A stretch of DNA of 64,000 nt from Acinetobacter piscicola (GTDB taxonomy: Bacteria > Pseudomonadota > Gammaproteobacteria > Pseudomonadales > Moraxellaceae): the NCBI RefSeq assembly GCF_015218165.1, contig NZ_CP048659.1:1302001-1366000 (forward strand), in the 5' to 3' direction. Positions within the stretch are counted from its first letter, which is position 1, and every line of letters begins with the position of its first letter. Both the position numbers and the translations under genes were made by a program. Shown piece by piece: positions 18,223-25,510 of the stretch. The notes below the pieces were generated by a model that saw only the letters and a program-made list of their open reading frames with translations, did not search any database and had not been told where the DNA came from.

Positions 18223-18486
18223 ATGGCTCGTAATGATCCGCAAATGAATCTGCGAGTTCCTGTGGAACTTAAAGAGCAAATTGAAAAAGCAGCTTTTGAG
18301 AGTAATCGAACCATTACTGCTGAAGCTGTATCACGATTACAATATTCTTTTCGCACCTTACCATCTTTGCATTTAGAAGCAGCATTGCATCATGTTCCCA
18401 CAGAAGAATTAATATCAGAATTGATGCGACGTTATGATGATGCGGAACTTGTTATGAATTTTTCTCGGAAAAAATTTAATGAGTAA
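18223..18486 (+). CDS. Mnt-like ribbon-helix-helix regulator
   Basis: The 87-residue product opens MARNDPQMNLRVPVELKEQI, an Arc/Mnt-type DNA-binding domain. A second part (residues of about 50-87) could form an oligomerisation helix. P22 Mnt is about the same size and also begins MAR-D-P. The gene is divergent from the Arc-like gene, with three operator repeats between them, and faces away from the antirepressor operon. By analogy with P22 it would keep the antirepressor promoter silent in the lysogen. The fold is clear; the Mnt-like role is inferred from layout. Confidence 0.85.
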   Translation: MARNDPQMNLRVPVELKEQIEKAAFESNRTITAEAVSRLQYSFRTLPSLHLEAALHHVPTEELISELMRRYDDAELVMNFSRKKFNE

Positions 18487-18490
18487 AAAG

Positions 18491-18508
18491 AGCTGACTAG
18501 TGTCAGCT
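18491..18508. terminator. Hairpin between convergent phage genes
   Basis: AGCTGAC at 18491-18497 pairs with GTCAGCT at 18502-18508 around TAGT. It lies between the Mnt-like gene and the leftward membrane-protein gene. The following T content is weak, so termination is likely but not certain. Confidence 0.5.
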
Positions 18509-18513
18509 ATTAG

Positions 18514-19431
18514 TTAAAACTTTTCGGAATTTTGGAACTGCAACCAAGCTGCAACACAATATTTATCATGATGAGAACAAGTATACTCATCATATTCTTC
18601 CAACAATGCAACTATACAGTAAGAACCTGATGGAATACTTGGCTTCTGGTCATAAGAAATAATTCCTGAAGCGTAAGTATTTATGTCAAGTTGATTAGTT
18701 GATTTTACTGTTCCTGAAAAACTTGGATAATATTCACCAATTTGGTAACCATTTGAATTTGTACTTCCTGTAAATGATTCAGAAAAAGCAAATAAACGTG
18801 CTCTTATACTTCCTGTATAGGATTCTGATATTGTATAGGGTTGATTGGATATAACACCCCATTTCAATCTTGTTTCTAGATTGGGTGAAGTGTTAATGAT
18901 GGCGTATTTCAGAATTCCATAAAAATCCAATCCACTTGTAGAATGATTAACTTTTTTAGCTTCACATATTAGTTTTTTATATATTGGCTTATTTTGTTGA
19001 ATAGCTACTTTTGTTTGTATTGGTGGCTCATTTACTACTGGTGGTTGTGGTGCAGAATTATATTGTGGCTGTTCATAGTAGATTTGTTCATTCGATTTGT
19101 TCTTTATTTCTTTGTATAAATTATTAGCAAACACCCCGCCTGCAAATGCAGGCAAAAAAATGGTAATCGGAGAAAATCCCCAAAAGTTTTCAGCATAGAT
19201 ATTAAGTGTTGATTGCTCTTTAACATAACCGAAAAGAAACATTGATTTATATCCAACATATCCAGGAAGAAAAAACAGAACTGTAAATGTTTTAATTATT
19301 CCCCAAGGGCTGTCGTGGTAAATTTTTATATTAAAATAATTAGCTATCAAAGTTACAAAGAAAATACTAAGAAAACAACACCCCATTAAAGCTACTAGCC
19401 AATTTACTTTTTTTGATAAATCAAACCACAT
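18514..19431 (-). CDS. Phage-borne membrane protein of unknown function (possible moron)
   Basis: The 305-residue product has hydrophobic segments near residues 11-30, 45-68 and 85-102. A Pro/Gln-rich linker (QPPVVNEPPIQ) follows, then a Ser/Thr/Gly-rich C-terminal domain of about 170 residues with repeated SYTGS/SFTGS phrases and several Cys near the end. No family was recognised. It is transcribed against the lysis genes, is noticeably AT-rich, and stands alone between convergent and divergent neighbours. That is the usual position of lysogenic accessory genes affecting host surface or phage exclusion. That role is only a suggestion. Confidence 0.65.
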   Translation of the reverse strand: MWFDLSKKVNWLVALMGCCFLSIFFVTLIANYFNIKIYHDSPWGIIKTFTVLFFLPGYVGYKSMFLFGYVKEQSTLNIYAENFWGFSPITIFLPAFAGGVFANNLYKEIKNKSNEQIYYEQPQYNSAPQPPVVNEPPIQTKVAIQQNKPIYKKLICEAKKVNHSTSGLDFYGILKYAIINTSPNLETRLKWGVISNQPYTISESYTGSIRARLFAFSESFTGSTNSNGYQIGEYYPSFSGTVKSTNQLDINTYASGIISYDQKPSIPSGSYCIVALLEEYDEYTCSHHDKYCVAAWLQFQNSEKF

Positions 19432-19494
19432 ATCCCCACCAAAAAATTAATAATTATATGAAATCACGATAGTTTAATTTTACAGCAGTATCAA

Positions 19495-19530
19495 CCCCCT
19501 GTAAGGTTCGCTAAATAACCGCCTTTAAAT
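19495..19530 (+). promoter_or_regulatory. Phage bipartite promoter-like element, copy 3
   Basis: CCCCCTGTAAGGTTCGC at 19495-19511, then CCTTTAAAT at 19522-19530. It matches copies 1 and 2 except for a few bases that weaken the dyad. It lies 79 bases before the holin start, so the same regulator may switch on the lysis cassette and the two large late genes. Confidence 0.55.
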
Positions 19531-19562
19531 AAAACTCTACGAAATAAAGTAGAGTTTTATTT
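19527..19562 (+). promoter_or_regulatory. 14-base-pair hairpin in the lysis-cassette leader
   Basis: AAATAAAACTCTAC at 19527-19540 is perfectly complementary to GTAGAGTTTTATTT at 19549-19562, with an 8-base loop. It overlaps the second block of the promoter-like element and ends just before the holin ribosome site (GGGGCAAG, 19564-19571). It may be an attenuator or may shield or expose the ribosome site. It could also be a terminator for readthrough from the left. Confidence 0.6.
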
Positions 19563-19573
19563 CGGGGCAAGTT

Positions 19574-19954
19574 ATGCAAGAAAACACAATTCCATGGATC
19601 ATCAAAGTTGTGCCTGCCGTAGTGGGGGCTATTCTTGCCCTGGTATTAAGTGGTGATATTGATAAAAACGGAAAAATTCAAGTTTCTTTGGGTGTTATAG
19701 GCAAGTTTTTATTCAGCGTTTCAGTCAGCCTTTATGGCGGTTCAGCATTTATTGAATATTACGAATTATCAAAATATTCTCACATGGCTCAAGGCTTTGT
19801 GATGCTTATGTTTGCAGTTTTTGGATTATTAGGGATTGGCATTCTTTATCAGTCCATTGCACTGATGCATGGTAAGCCTTTATCCGAGGTTATTAGTGAG
19901 GTCAAAGCTGCCTTTATTTCAATACTTAGTAATGGTAAAGGTGGGAAAAATTGA
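19574..19954 (+). CDS. Putative phage holin
   Basis: The 126-residue product has three hydrophobic segments, near residues 8-25, 38-55 and 73-95, with a short charged C-terminal tail (KGGKN). It is the first gene of a cassette followed directly by an endolysin (4-base overlap) and spanins. Size, topology and order fit a holin, which forms membrane lesions that release or activate the endolysin at the end of infection. I do not recognise the exact holin family. Confidence 0.75.
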   Translation: MQENTIPWIIKVVPAVVGAILALVLSGDIDKNGKIQVSLGVIGKFLFSVSVSLYGGSAFIEYYELSKYSHMAQGFVMLMFAVFGLLGIGILYQSIALMHGKPLSEVISEVKAAFISILSNGKGGKN

Positions 19955-20538
19955 TGAATACTCTTGATATTACACAACTTCAAAAAGCCGTTGGCGTGAA
20001 AGCTGATGGAATTCTTGGGCGTAATACTTTAACAGCTGTATTTCAAAAACTTGGTGCTAATCCTGCACGAGCTACTGAATTAGCATTAGCAGCAAATGTG
20101 CACTTAGAGACATATTCAATCAAGACGCAGTTACGCTTTTGTCATTTCCTTGCTCAACTTGCTCATGAAAGCGGAAATTTTCGCTATATGGAAGAAATTG
20201 CTTCAGGTGCAGCTTATGAAGGTCGAAAAGACTTAGGTAACGTAAACAAAGGCGACGGTGTGCGTTATAAAGGTCGAGGACCAATCCAGTTAACTGGTCG
20301 AGCTAATTATCGTAAGTATGGTCAAGAACTTGGAATTGATTTTGAAAATAACCCTACAATTGTTGCGCTGCCAAGTGTTGGAATGCTTGTAGCTTGCAAA
20401 TACTGGTCTGAAAATAACTTAAATGTATTTGCAGATTATGATGATGTAACCACGATTACTCGTCGTATTAATGGCGGTTTAAATGGCTTTGATGATCGTA
20501 AAAATAAACTTTCTATGATTAAAGGGTGGTTTAAATGA
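19951..20538 (+). CDS. Endolysin, glycoside hydrolase family 19 (chitinase-like)
   Basis: The 195-residue product has an N-terminal segment like a peptidoglycan-binding repeat (ITQLQKAVGVKADGILGRNT). A GH19 domain follows, with AHESGNFRYMEE (catalytic Glu region, near residue 73) and YKGRGPIQLTGRANY near residues 108-122. In phages this fold cleaves the glycan strand of peptidoglycan. No signal peptide or anchor is visible, so export depends on the holin. The start overlaps the holin stop by 4 bases and its own stop overlaps the next start by 4 bases, giving a coupled lysis operon. Confidence 0.9.
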   Translation: MMNTLDITQLQKAVGVKADGILGRNTLTAVFQKLGANPARATELALAANVHLETYSIKTQLRFCHFLAQLAHESGNFRYMEEIASGAAYEGRKDLGNVNKGDGVRYKGRGPIQLTGRANYRKYGQELGIDFENNPTIVALPSVGMLVACKYWSENNLNVFADYDDVTTITRRINGGLNGFDDRKNKLSMIKGWFK

Positions 20539-21038
20539 TTGATGCTGTGTTAGGTAAATTTTACAAATACATTATTTTAGGCTTGATGATATTTATCTTT
20601 GGATATGTTTTTTATGCCAATTCTCTTGCTGGGAAATTGGCAAATGCTGAAAAAGTTAAAACTAAAGCAGTAGCTGATGCTATTAAGCCTTATCAAGATG
20701 CAATTGATCAGGCTCAAGAGGAAAAAGCCGCCATTATGCAAACATGGTCAGCTAAAATTATAGAGGTAGAACAAAATGCGATTAAAAAAATACAAGATGC
20801 GAATGCTGCCGCTCGTAGTGCTGACTTGGCTGCTAGTGGGTTGTCAAAGCAACTCAGTGAAGCCAACAAACGTTTGTCCAGTGCTCCCAAGCAAACCATC
20901 CTTAACTACACCATTGCCAACTCAGAATTACTCGAAAGTTGCACAACAGAATATACAAAAATGGCAGAAATTGCAGATGGACACGCAATTGATGTCAGGC
21001 GACTAAATGAAAGTTGGCCAGAAAAAACCCTCGAATGA
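20535..21038 (+). CDS. Inner-membrane spanin subunit (Rz-like)
   Basis: The 167-residue product has a single N-terminal membrane segment (residues of about 11-30) and a long Ala/Lys/Glu-rich coiled-coil region typical of i-spanins, which connect the inner and outer membranes and finish lysis. It starts inside the endolysin stop (ATGA) and contains a second, out-of-frame lipoprotein gene, as in lambda Rz/Rz1. The stop codon lies in the loop and stem of the terminator. Confidence 0.85.
   Translation: MIDAVLGKFYKYIILGLMIFIFGYVFYANSLAGKLANAEKVKTKAVADAIKPYQDAIDQAQEEKAAIMQTWSAKIIEVEQNAIKKIQDANAAARSADLAASGLSKQLSEANKRLSSAPKQTILNYTIANSELLESCTTEYTKMAEIADGHAIDVRRLNESWPEKTLE
20776..21006 (+). CDS. Embedded outer-membrane spanin lipoprotein (Rz1-like)
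   Basis: This frame lies wholly inside the Rz-like gene in the +1 register. The product has a basic start, a hydrophobic stretch (MLPLVVLTWLLVGC) with lipobox L-V-G-C at residues 20-23, and a short Pro-rich mature chain (PVLPSKPSLTTPLP). Those are the marks of an o-spanin, which is lipid-anchored in the outer membrane and binds Rz. Start codons at Met1, Met8 or Met10 are all possible. Nested Rz1 genes are well known, but this one is easily missed by gene callers. Confidence 0.85.
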   Translation: MRLKKYKMRMLPLVVLTWLLVGCQSNSVKPTNVCPVLPSKPSLTTPLPTQNYSKVAQQNIQKWQKLQMDTQLMSGD

Positions 21039-21047
21039 GGGTTTTTA
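21022..21047 (+). terminator. Terminator of the phage lysis operon
   Basis: AAAACCCTC (ending 21032) pairs with GAGGGTTTT (from 21037) around GAAT, followed by TTATT. It overlaps the stop codon of the Rz-like gene and separates it from the convergent integrase. Confidence 0.85.
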
Positions 21048-21070
21048 TTAGTAAAGCCATGGTTCCATTT

Positions 21071-22291
21071 TTACTCACCCCAGCTATCCACAATATCCGC
21101 CCAATCCTGAAGCATCTTTCGGCGATCATCAAGCCACCTGGCATGGTTATATGACGCACGTGTCTTGTTGTCATCCGCATGCGCTAACTGCTTTTCAATC
21201 CAATCCTCCTCATACCCTTTTTCATAAAGCAATGTTGAAGCAGTGGCTCTGAAATCATGTGCAGTTACATCACTCAAGCCAATATAGTCAAGCATTCTGT
21301 TAAGGGTGGTTGCAGATAGCATTCCTCCTTTATATACAGATGGAAAAACATATTCACGATTAGCTGTAAATTGAAATTGTTCTTGAAGCAACGCATGCAA
21401 CTGGGTGGACATAGGAACAATATGAATGCGATTTTTTTTAGTTGTCCGAGTTTGCCCTGTCTTTTTTGAAGAAACAGGGAATGTGATTATTCTGTCATCA
21501 AAGTCAACAAAGGACCATTGCATACGTCTAATTTCAATTGTTCGTAGCATCGAATAAAGCATTGCCAAGCCAGCGTTTTTAACAGTAGTTGAACCACCAT
21601 AACTTTCTAATTTATTTCTAAGCATTCTTGCTTCATTTTTATCAAGTGGTCGTGCATGCTCAACATCAGGACGTTCGATTGCATCTTTAACAGCATAGGT
21701 TGGATCGTAATCAGCACGAAGCGTAGCAATTGCATATCTCATTACAGCACCAATAAACTTTCTATTATCAATAGCTGTAACTTCACCAGTACCATAGTTT
21801 TTCTGTCTTTTCACACGTTTGATGGTGTTCTTCATAATTTGAAGTACATCAGCAGAAGTAACATCTTTAACATCTTTGTCACCAATGACTTTCAGAATAT
21901 CTTTATCTAAAGAAGTCTGGAACCTATTCAGATGGCGTTCAGATTTGTTTGAAAGTTTCTCTTGCTTGTATTCTTGAGCGACATTTTTAAATAAATTGCT
22001 TGAGCTCAGGTTGAGTTCTAATGTGAGTTTTTCTTTTCTTTTTTCTTCAAGTGGATTTAGATTCTGATCGAGTAGCGATTTAGCTTCGTCACGTTTTTTT
22101 CTGGCATCAGCTAAAGAAACAATTGGATATTCGCCCAACCCCATCATTAGTGTTTTTTTTAACCATTGAAAACGATACCGCCAAAACTTTTTCCCGTTGG
22201 GGCGTACTTCAATATACAACCCAGCCGAATCAATAAATCGAGAGATTTTTTCAGAGGGTTTAAGAGCTCTTATTTTTGAATCACTTAGCAT
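21071..22291 (-). CDS. Prophage tyrosine integrase, P4 type
   Basis: The 406-residue product begins with the DUF4102-type N-terminal domain of P4-like integrases (GLYIEVRPNGKKFWRYRF near residues 28-45). The C-terminal catalytic domain shows the expected residues: Arg in LYSMLRTIEIRRMQW, the H-x-x-R box HDFRATAST, a second His in QLAHADD and the nucleophile Tyr in RASYNHARW. It catalyses site-specific integration and excision. It is convergent with the lysis genes and its promoter side faces host DNA, so it marks the right end of the prophage. Three GGTACTCAA motifs lie just upstream. Confidence 0.93.
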   Translation of the reverse strand: MLSDSKIRALKPSEKISRFIDSAGLYIEVRPNGKKFWRYRFQWLKKTLMMGLGEYPIVSLADARKKRDEAKSLLDQNLNPLEEKRKEKLTLELNLSSSNLFKNVAQEYKQEKLSNKSERHLNRFQTSLDKDILKVIGDKDVKDVTSADVLQIMKNTIKRVKRQKNYGTGEVTAIDNRKFIGAVMRYAIATLRADYDPTYAVKDAIERPDVEHARPLDKNEARMLRNKLESYGGSTTVKNAGLAMLYSMLRTIEIRRMQWSFVDFDDRIITFPVSSKKTGQTRTTKKNRIHIVPMSTQLHALLQEQFQFTANREYVFPSVYKGGMLSATTLNRMLDYIGLSDVTAHDFRATASTLLYEKGYEEDWIEKQLAHADDNKTRASYNHARWLDDRRKMLQDWADIVDSWGE

Positions 22292-22296
22292 TGATG

Positions 22297-22346
22297 TTGA
22301 GTACCGATCTTAGGAAAATTAGGTGGTACTCAATATGGTACTCAAT
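22297..22346. repeat. Three GGTACTCAA motifs upstream of the integrase
   Basis: GGTACTCAA occurs in direct orientation at 22325-22333 and 22337-22345 (12 bases apart), and inverted at 22297-22305, just before the integrase start. Short repeats here are commonly integrase arm-type sites or autoregulatory operators. Either role would fit; neither is shown. Confidence 0.55.
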
Positions 22347-23184
22347 TTTAATGATTTTGCACAGTTTGTCTTAATTTGCTTAGCTTTGTTAAAGCTTTAT
22401 TTTATGCAGTGTTGGTGTAAATAGGATTTTTTTAGATTTTGCTAGATTTGCATTATACTTCTTTTCGATCATGAGAAGCATATTAAGCATAACCTCTAGT
22501 TATTTATACATTTATTTTGTTTGGATTTTTTGAGTCACTGTTGAGTTCCTCATTTAAAAACACTTGGTTTAGGCACAAAATAAGAAAGCCTACGAAGTGC
22601 ACGCTATCATAGCAGATTCTTTTTTAAATTCTTTGAATTTTTGTTTTATATAAGATTTCTATCAAAAACTTAAGCACTAATTAACGCTTGAATTGGGTAT
22701 TAAAAATTCTATTCATTAAATCGTATTATTTAGTTGCTATGCTGTTAAAAAAAATATAATTATAGCTTAGGTCAGTGGTTGCATTCGAAAGCTAAGGTAA
22801 TATTTTAGTAAATTTAAAATATGATTTAAAGGATATTTTTCAATCGTATTTTGAGTTATCAAAAATGATATGCTGAATAAGGAGCAAGTAATAGATGTAT
22901 AAATATGATTTCATTCAAAATGGTTAAAGATGTAGATTATATTTTAAGGTCTAAAATAGTTTAAACTTTGATCTGAATTTAGATGACAAATCACTTGAAT
23001 TTATGTAAAAATCAATTTTGTATATGATGCTATCGATCAAATTGATAAAACTTTAATTAAACAATTTATTAATATATTGATATACATTGTAAAAAAGAAA
23101 ACATTGATGATTTTTCAATGGTTATTTTTTTGCATTTTTATTTAAAAATGATAATATCGTCACATGTTTTTAGGGGAAGAATTT
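22347..23184. other. AT-rich prophage-host junction region without a convincing gene
   Basis: No supported coding frame was found in these 838 bases. The right attachment site should lie near the left part, but it cannot be fixed without the left end of the prophage. On the minus strand there is an extended -10 (TGCTATGAT) near 22610-22602, a leader with paired arms (CACTT/AAGTG and TAGGC/GCCTA, 22561-22599), a GAGGAA ribosome-like site and a GTG at 22538. The frame from that GTG stops after eight codons. This looks like the front end of a host gene cut by the insertion. The remainder is the upstream region of the next rightward gene. Confidence 0.4.
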
Positions 23185-24130
23185 GTGAGAGAAGAAGTAA
23201 AAATAGCAATCTTTGGATTAAGTCTAAATGTATTAGAAAGCCTAAAACAAAAAATTCAGGCGCTATATGACGAATCCATCCAGATCAATTGGGTTAATAT
23301 TGCAGATCCACAATTAGACATACTTTTGGTCAATGATATGTTTTTTGGCTCACCCACTATTCAAAATTTGGTCGGGAGTCAGCGAGTTGCTTATTTACGA
23401 TTGGTCAACAAACAAGATAAAGCAGGATTGATTGAAAATGATGCTCTATATTTACCATTCTCAGCATCGGATGATATTCGAGAATGGTTTAAAGCGCGCT
23501 ATTTAGGTACCCCTTTAAAAACATCTAATCAGGATATTCGTGTAGTTAAAACTTCCCAAACTACTGATATAAATAAATTAATCAAAGAGTTGATCGATCA
23601 AAGAAATAGTAATATTCAGGTTTTTGATCATCAAGGCAATATTGCACTCATTAATATCCGTAAAGAGCAAGTATGGGTAGACCCAGAACGTAAAACCAAT
23701 AGCACAGACAATTCACTCAACTATACTTATGCAACGATGCAAAAAGTGCAAAGTGTAGATTCAACGCAAGGTCAAGATCTAAAAAATTGGTTGTGGAATT
23801 TATTGTGGAATTCACCGCAATTATTAAAAGAGCAAAATGTAAATACTTTTTATAAATTAAAGTTTTGGCCACAACCGCAATCTGCTTATGATCGACAAAA
23901 TGTATTTAAAATAGCAGCATGTTTTGAAAAAGGTGCGAGTATCAGCCAAGTTGAAAAAAAAATTAGAAATTAAACTTTCTATTATTCAACAATTTGTGGC
24001 TGTTGCCGTTTTGATCGATGCTGTAAAAGAAATTCCTGAGACAGATGCAAAGTTAGTCCTTAAAACTGAGAAATCTGAAGGCGTATTAAAAGGTTTCTTT
24101 GGTAAACTCAGACGAAAACTCGGTCTATAA
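23185..24130 (+). pseudogene. Host gene of unknown function, frameshifted in a nine-A run
   Basis: GTG at 23185 is preferred over ATG at 23164 because AGGGGA lies about 9 bases ahead of it. The frame opens MREEVKIAIFGLSLNVLESL and stops at 23973, just after nine A residues at 23954-23962. Removing one A continues the protein as VEKKLEIKLSIIQQ to 24130, giving about 314 residues. The continuation (ending KGFFGKLRRKLGL) looks coding. The family is unknown to me. It precedes a small GTPase and may form a signalling pair with it. The shift may be a true mutation, slippage-tolerant, or a sequencing error. Confidence 0.6.
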
Positions 24131-24210
24131 GATATATTAAAGTTTTATAAAAATTTTAATTTAAAAATTAAAGTTGTTAATCGTCCATGAATTGGACAAG
24201 GGAGAAAAAA

Positions 24211-24744
24211 TTGATCTTACAGAAATACAAAATTGTATTTGGTGGTACTATGGGGGCAGGTAAGACTGAAGCCATTAAATCACTTTCTGAGGTTTCAGTA
24301 CTTTCAACTGAAGCATTAAATACAGATCAAGACGCACATACCAAGGCTTTAACAACGGTAGGTATTGATTATGGCGAAATCAAACTTGAAGATGGGGTTG
24401 TGGTTGGTTTGTATGGTACGCCAGGGCAAGACCGTTTTGATTTTATTTGGTCAGTGATCTGTAAAGGTGCAATTGGTGCAATAGTATTGATCGATCATTC
24501 ACGAAAAAATGCCTTAGATGATTTGAAATTCTATCTTGAATCTTTTAAAGCACATGTGGGAAATATTATTGTCGGTATTACCCATGTGGATGAAAATCCG
24601 CAAAGTCTATTAAAAATTTACCGTGATTTTAGTGAGATGGAAAATTACGATTTGCCAATTTTTGCAGTTGATGCACGTAAAAAAGATGATGTGTTGCTTG
24701 TGGTTGAAGCATTGATTGCACGTGCTGAAATTGAAATATCCTAA
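24211..24744 (+). CDS. Small Ras-like GTPase (MglA/Gtr-like family)
   Basis: TTG at 24211 is favoured as start over ATG at 24187 because AGGGAG sits 6 bases before it; the protein then has 177 residues. It shows a P-loop (FGGTMGAGKT), a GTPGQDRF switch-II element and THVD in place of the usual NKxD guanine-specificity motif. Bacterial GTPases of this type often act with roadblock-type or sensor partners in polarity or regulatory circuits. Here the partner may be the frameshifted gene just upstream. No membrane anchor is visible. The specific process is not deducible. Confidence 0.8.
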   Translation: MILQKYKIVFGGTMGAGKTEAIKSLSEVSVLSTEALNTDQDAHTKALTTVGIDYGEIKLEDGVVVGLYGTPGQDRFDFIWSVICKGAIGAIVLIDHSRKNALDDLKFYLESFKAHVGNIIVGITHVDENPQSLLKIYRDFSEMENYDLPIFAVDARKKDDVLLVVEALIARAEIEIS

Positions 24745-25266
24745 GTGTGTAAACAGTTAAAATAATATTGTCGGGTTTGTGGTTTGAGTTGTGATTTATA
24801 ACGAAAATGTTGCATTAAAACCCGATTTTTATTTAAATGGTTATGTATAAAAATAACAAAAAATATGATTCTTGAATGTGTGAAATTACACGATCTACAT
24901 GAAAAAATAATCATGCAATTTTAAACAATATTTTAAGAAGAAATGTCATAAGGTATTTATCATTTAATTTAACAGATACGTTATATATTTAACTGTGCAC
25001 TTTTGAATGCTAACGATGCTTGTTGTATAAGATTTAAATCAGGAAAAAAGCCAAATTTTTGCATGATCAATTTTTGTAAGCATCGTAATTTTTTTGTCTT
25101 ATGTATCGAAACATTATCTAATGGACGTAAAAGTTCATTGTTCTAGCGTGATGCTCTTTTTTGTCTAGGATTTAGAGTAAATATTTAAGTTATTCTTTGC
25201 ATAAAGTACGATCAAAAGTATGATAATTGGATAAAATGAGCACCAAGATAATACACATATAAATAA

Positions 25267-25285
25267 TTGCACAATAATAGTGCAA
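25267..25285. promoter_or_regulatory. Candidate NtrC binding site upstream of glnA
   Basis: TTGCACAATAATAGTGCAA is a perfect dyad, TGCAC-N7-GTGCA, matching the known NtrC consensus layout. It is centred about 160 bases upstream of the sigma-54-like core, a normal enhancer distance. Confidence 0.7.
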
Positions 25286-25432
25286 TTAAAGGCGGCATTA
25301 AATATTTAAAACAAAGAAGTGTGTATGAAGATGGTGCATTTATAAATACGGCTTGTATAATAGTACGGGTATAAACAAATTAAAGCGTATTTTCTGATAA
25401 GGAATTCAACCTTTTAGCAAATATTCTTGAAG

Positions 25433-25450
25433 TTGGTATGGTAATTGCTT
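25433..25450 (+). promoter_or_regulatory. Candidate sigma-54 promoter of glnA
   Basis: TTGGTATGGTAATTGCTT has GG at 25435-25436 and GC at 25447-25448, exactly ten bases apart as required for -24/-12 promoters. It keeps the TTGCT block but has TAT for the usual CAC. Transcription would start near 25460, about 50 bases before glnA. Confidence 0.6.
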
Positions 25451-25510
25451 TATTAATACTAACTACTAACACGCACAATCACATGTGCAACAAAAAATCA
25501 TCGGAGCAAA

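Larger units (their letters stand above)
24745..25510. other. Long glnA upstream region
   Basis: No coding frame is supported in these 766 bases. The right half contains a candidate NtrC site (25267-25285) and a GG-N10-GC promoter core (25435-25448), described separately. The left half is very AT-rich with no clear structure; it may hold additional enhancer half-sites such as GTGCAC near 24995. Confidence 0.5.

Noticed and set aside
22292..22600. A tRNA or tmRNA end as the attachment site
   Set aside because: No T-loop, acceptor stem or CCA-type end could be found in the junction region.
23924..24130. An independent 68-residue gene
   Set aside because: It has no ribosome site and fits as the out-of-frame tail of the gene before it.
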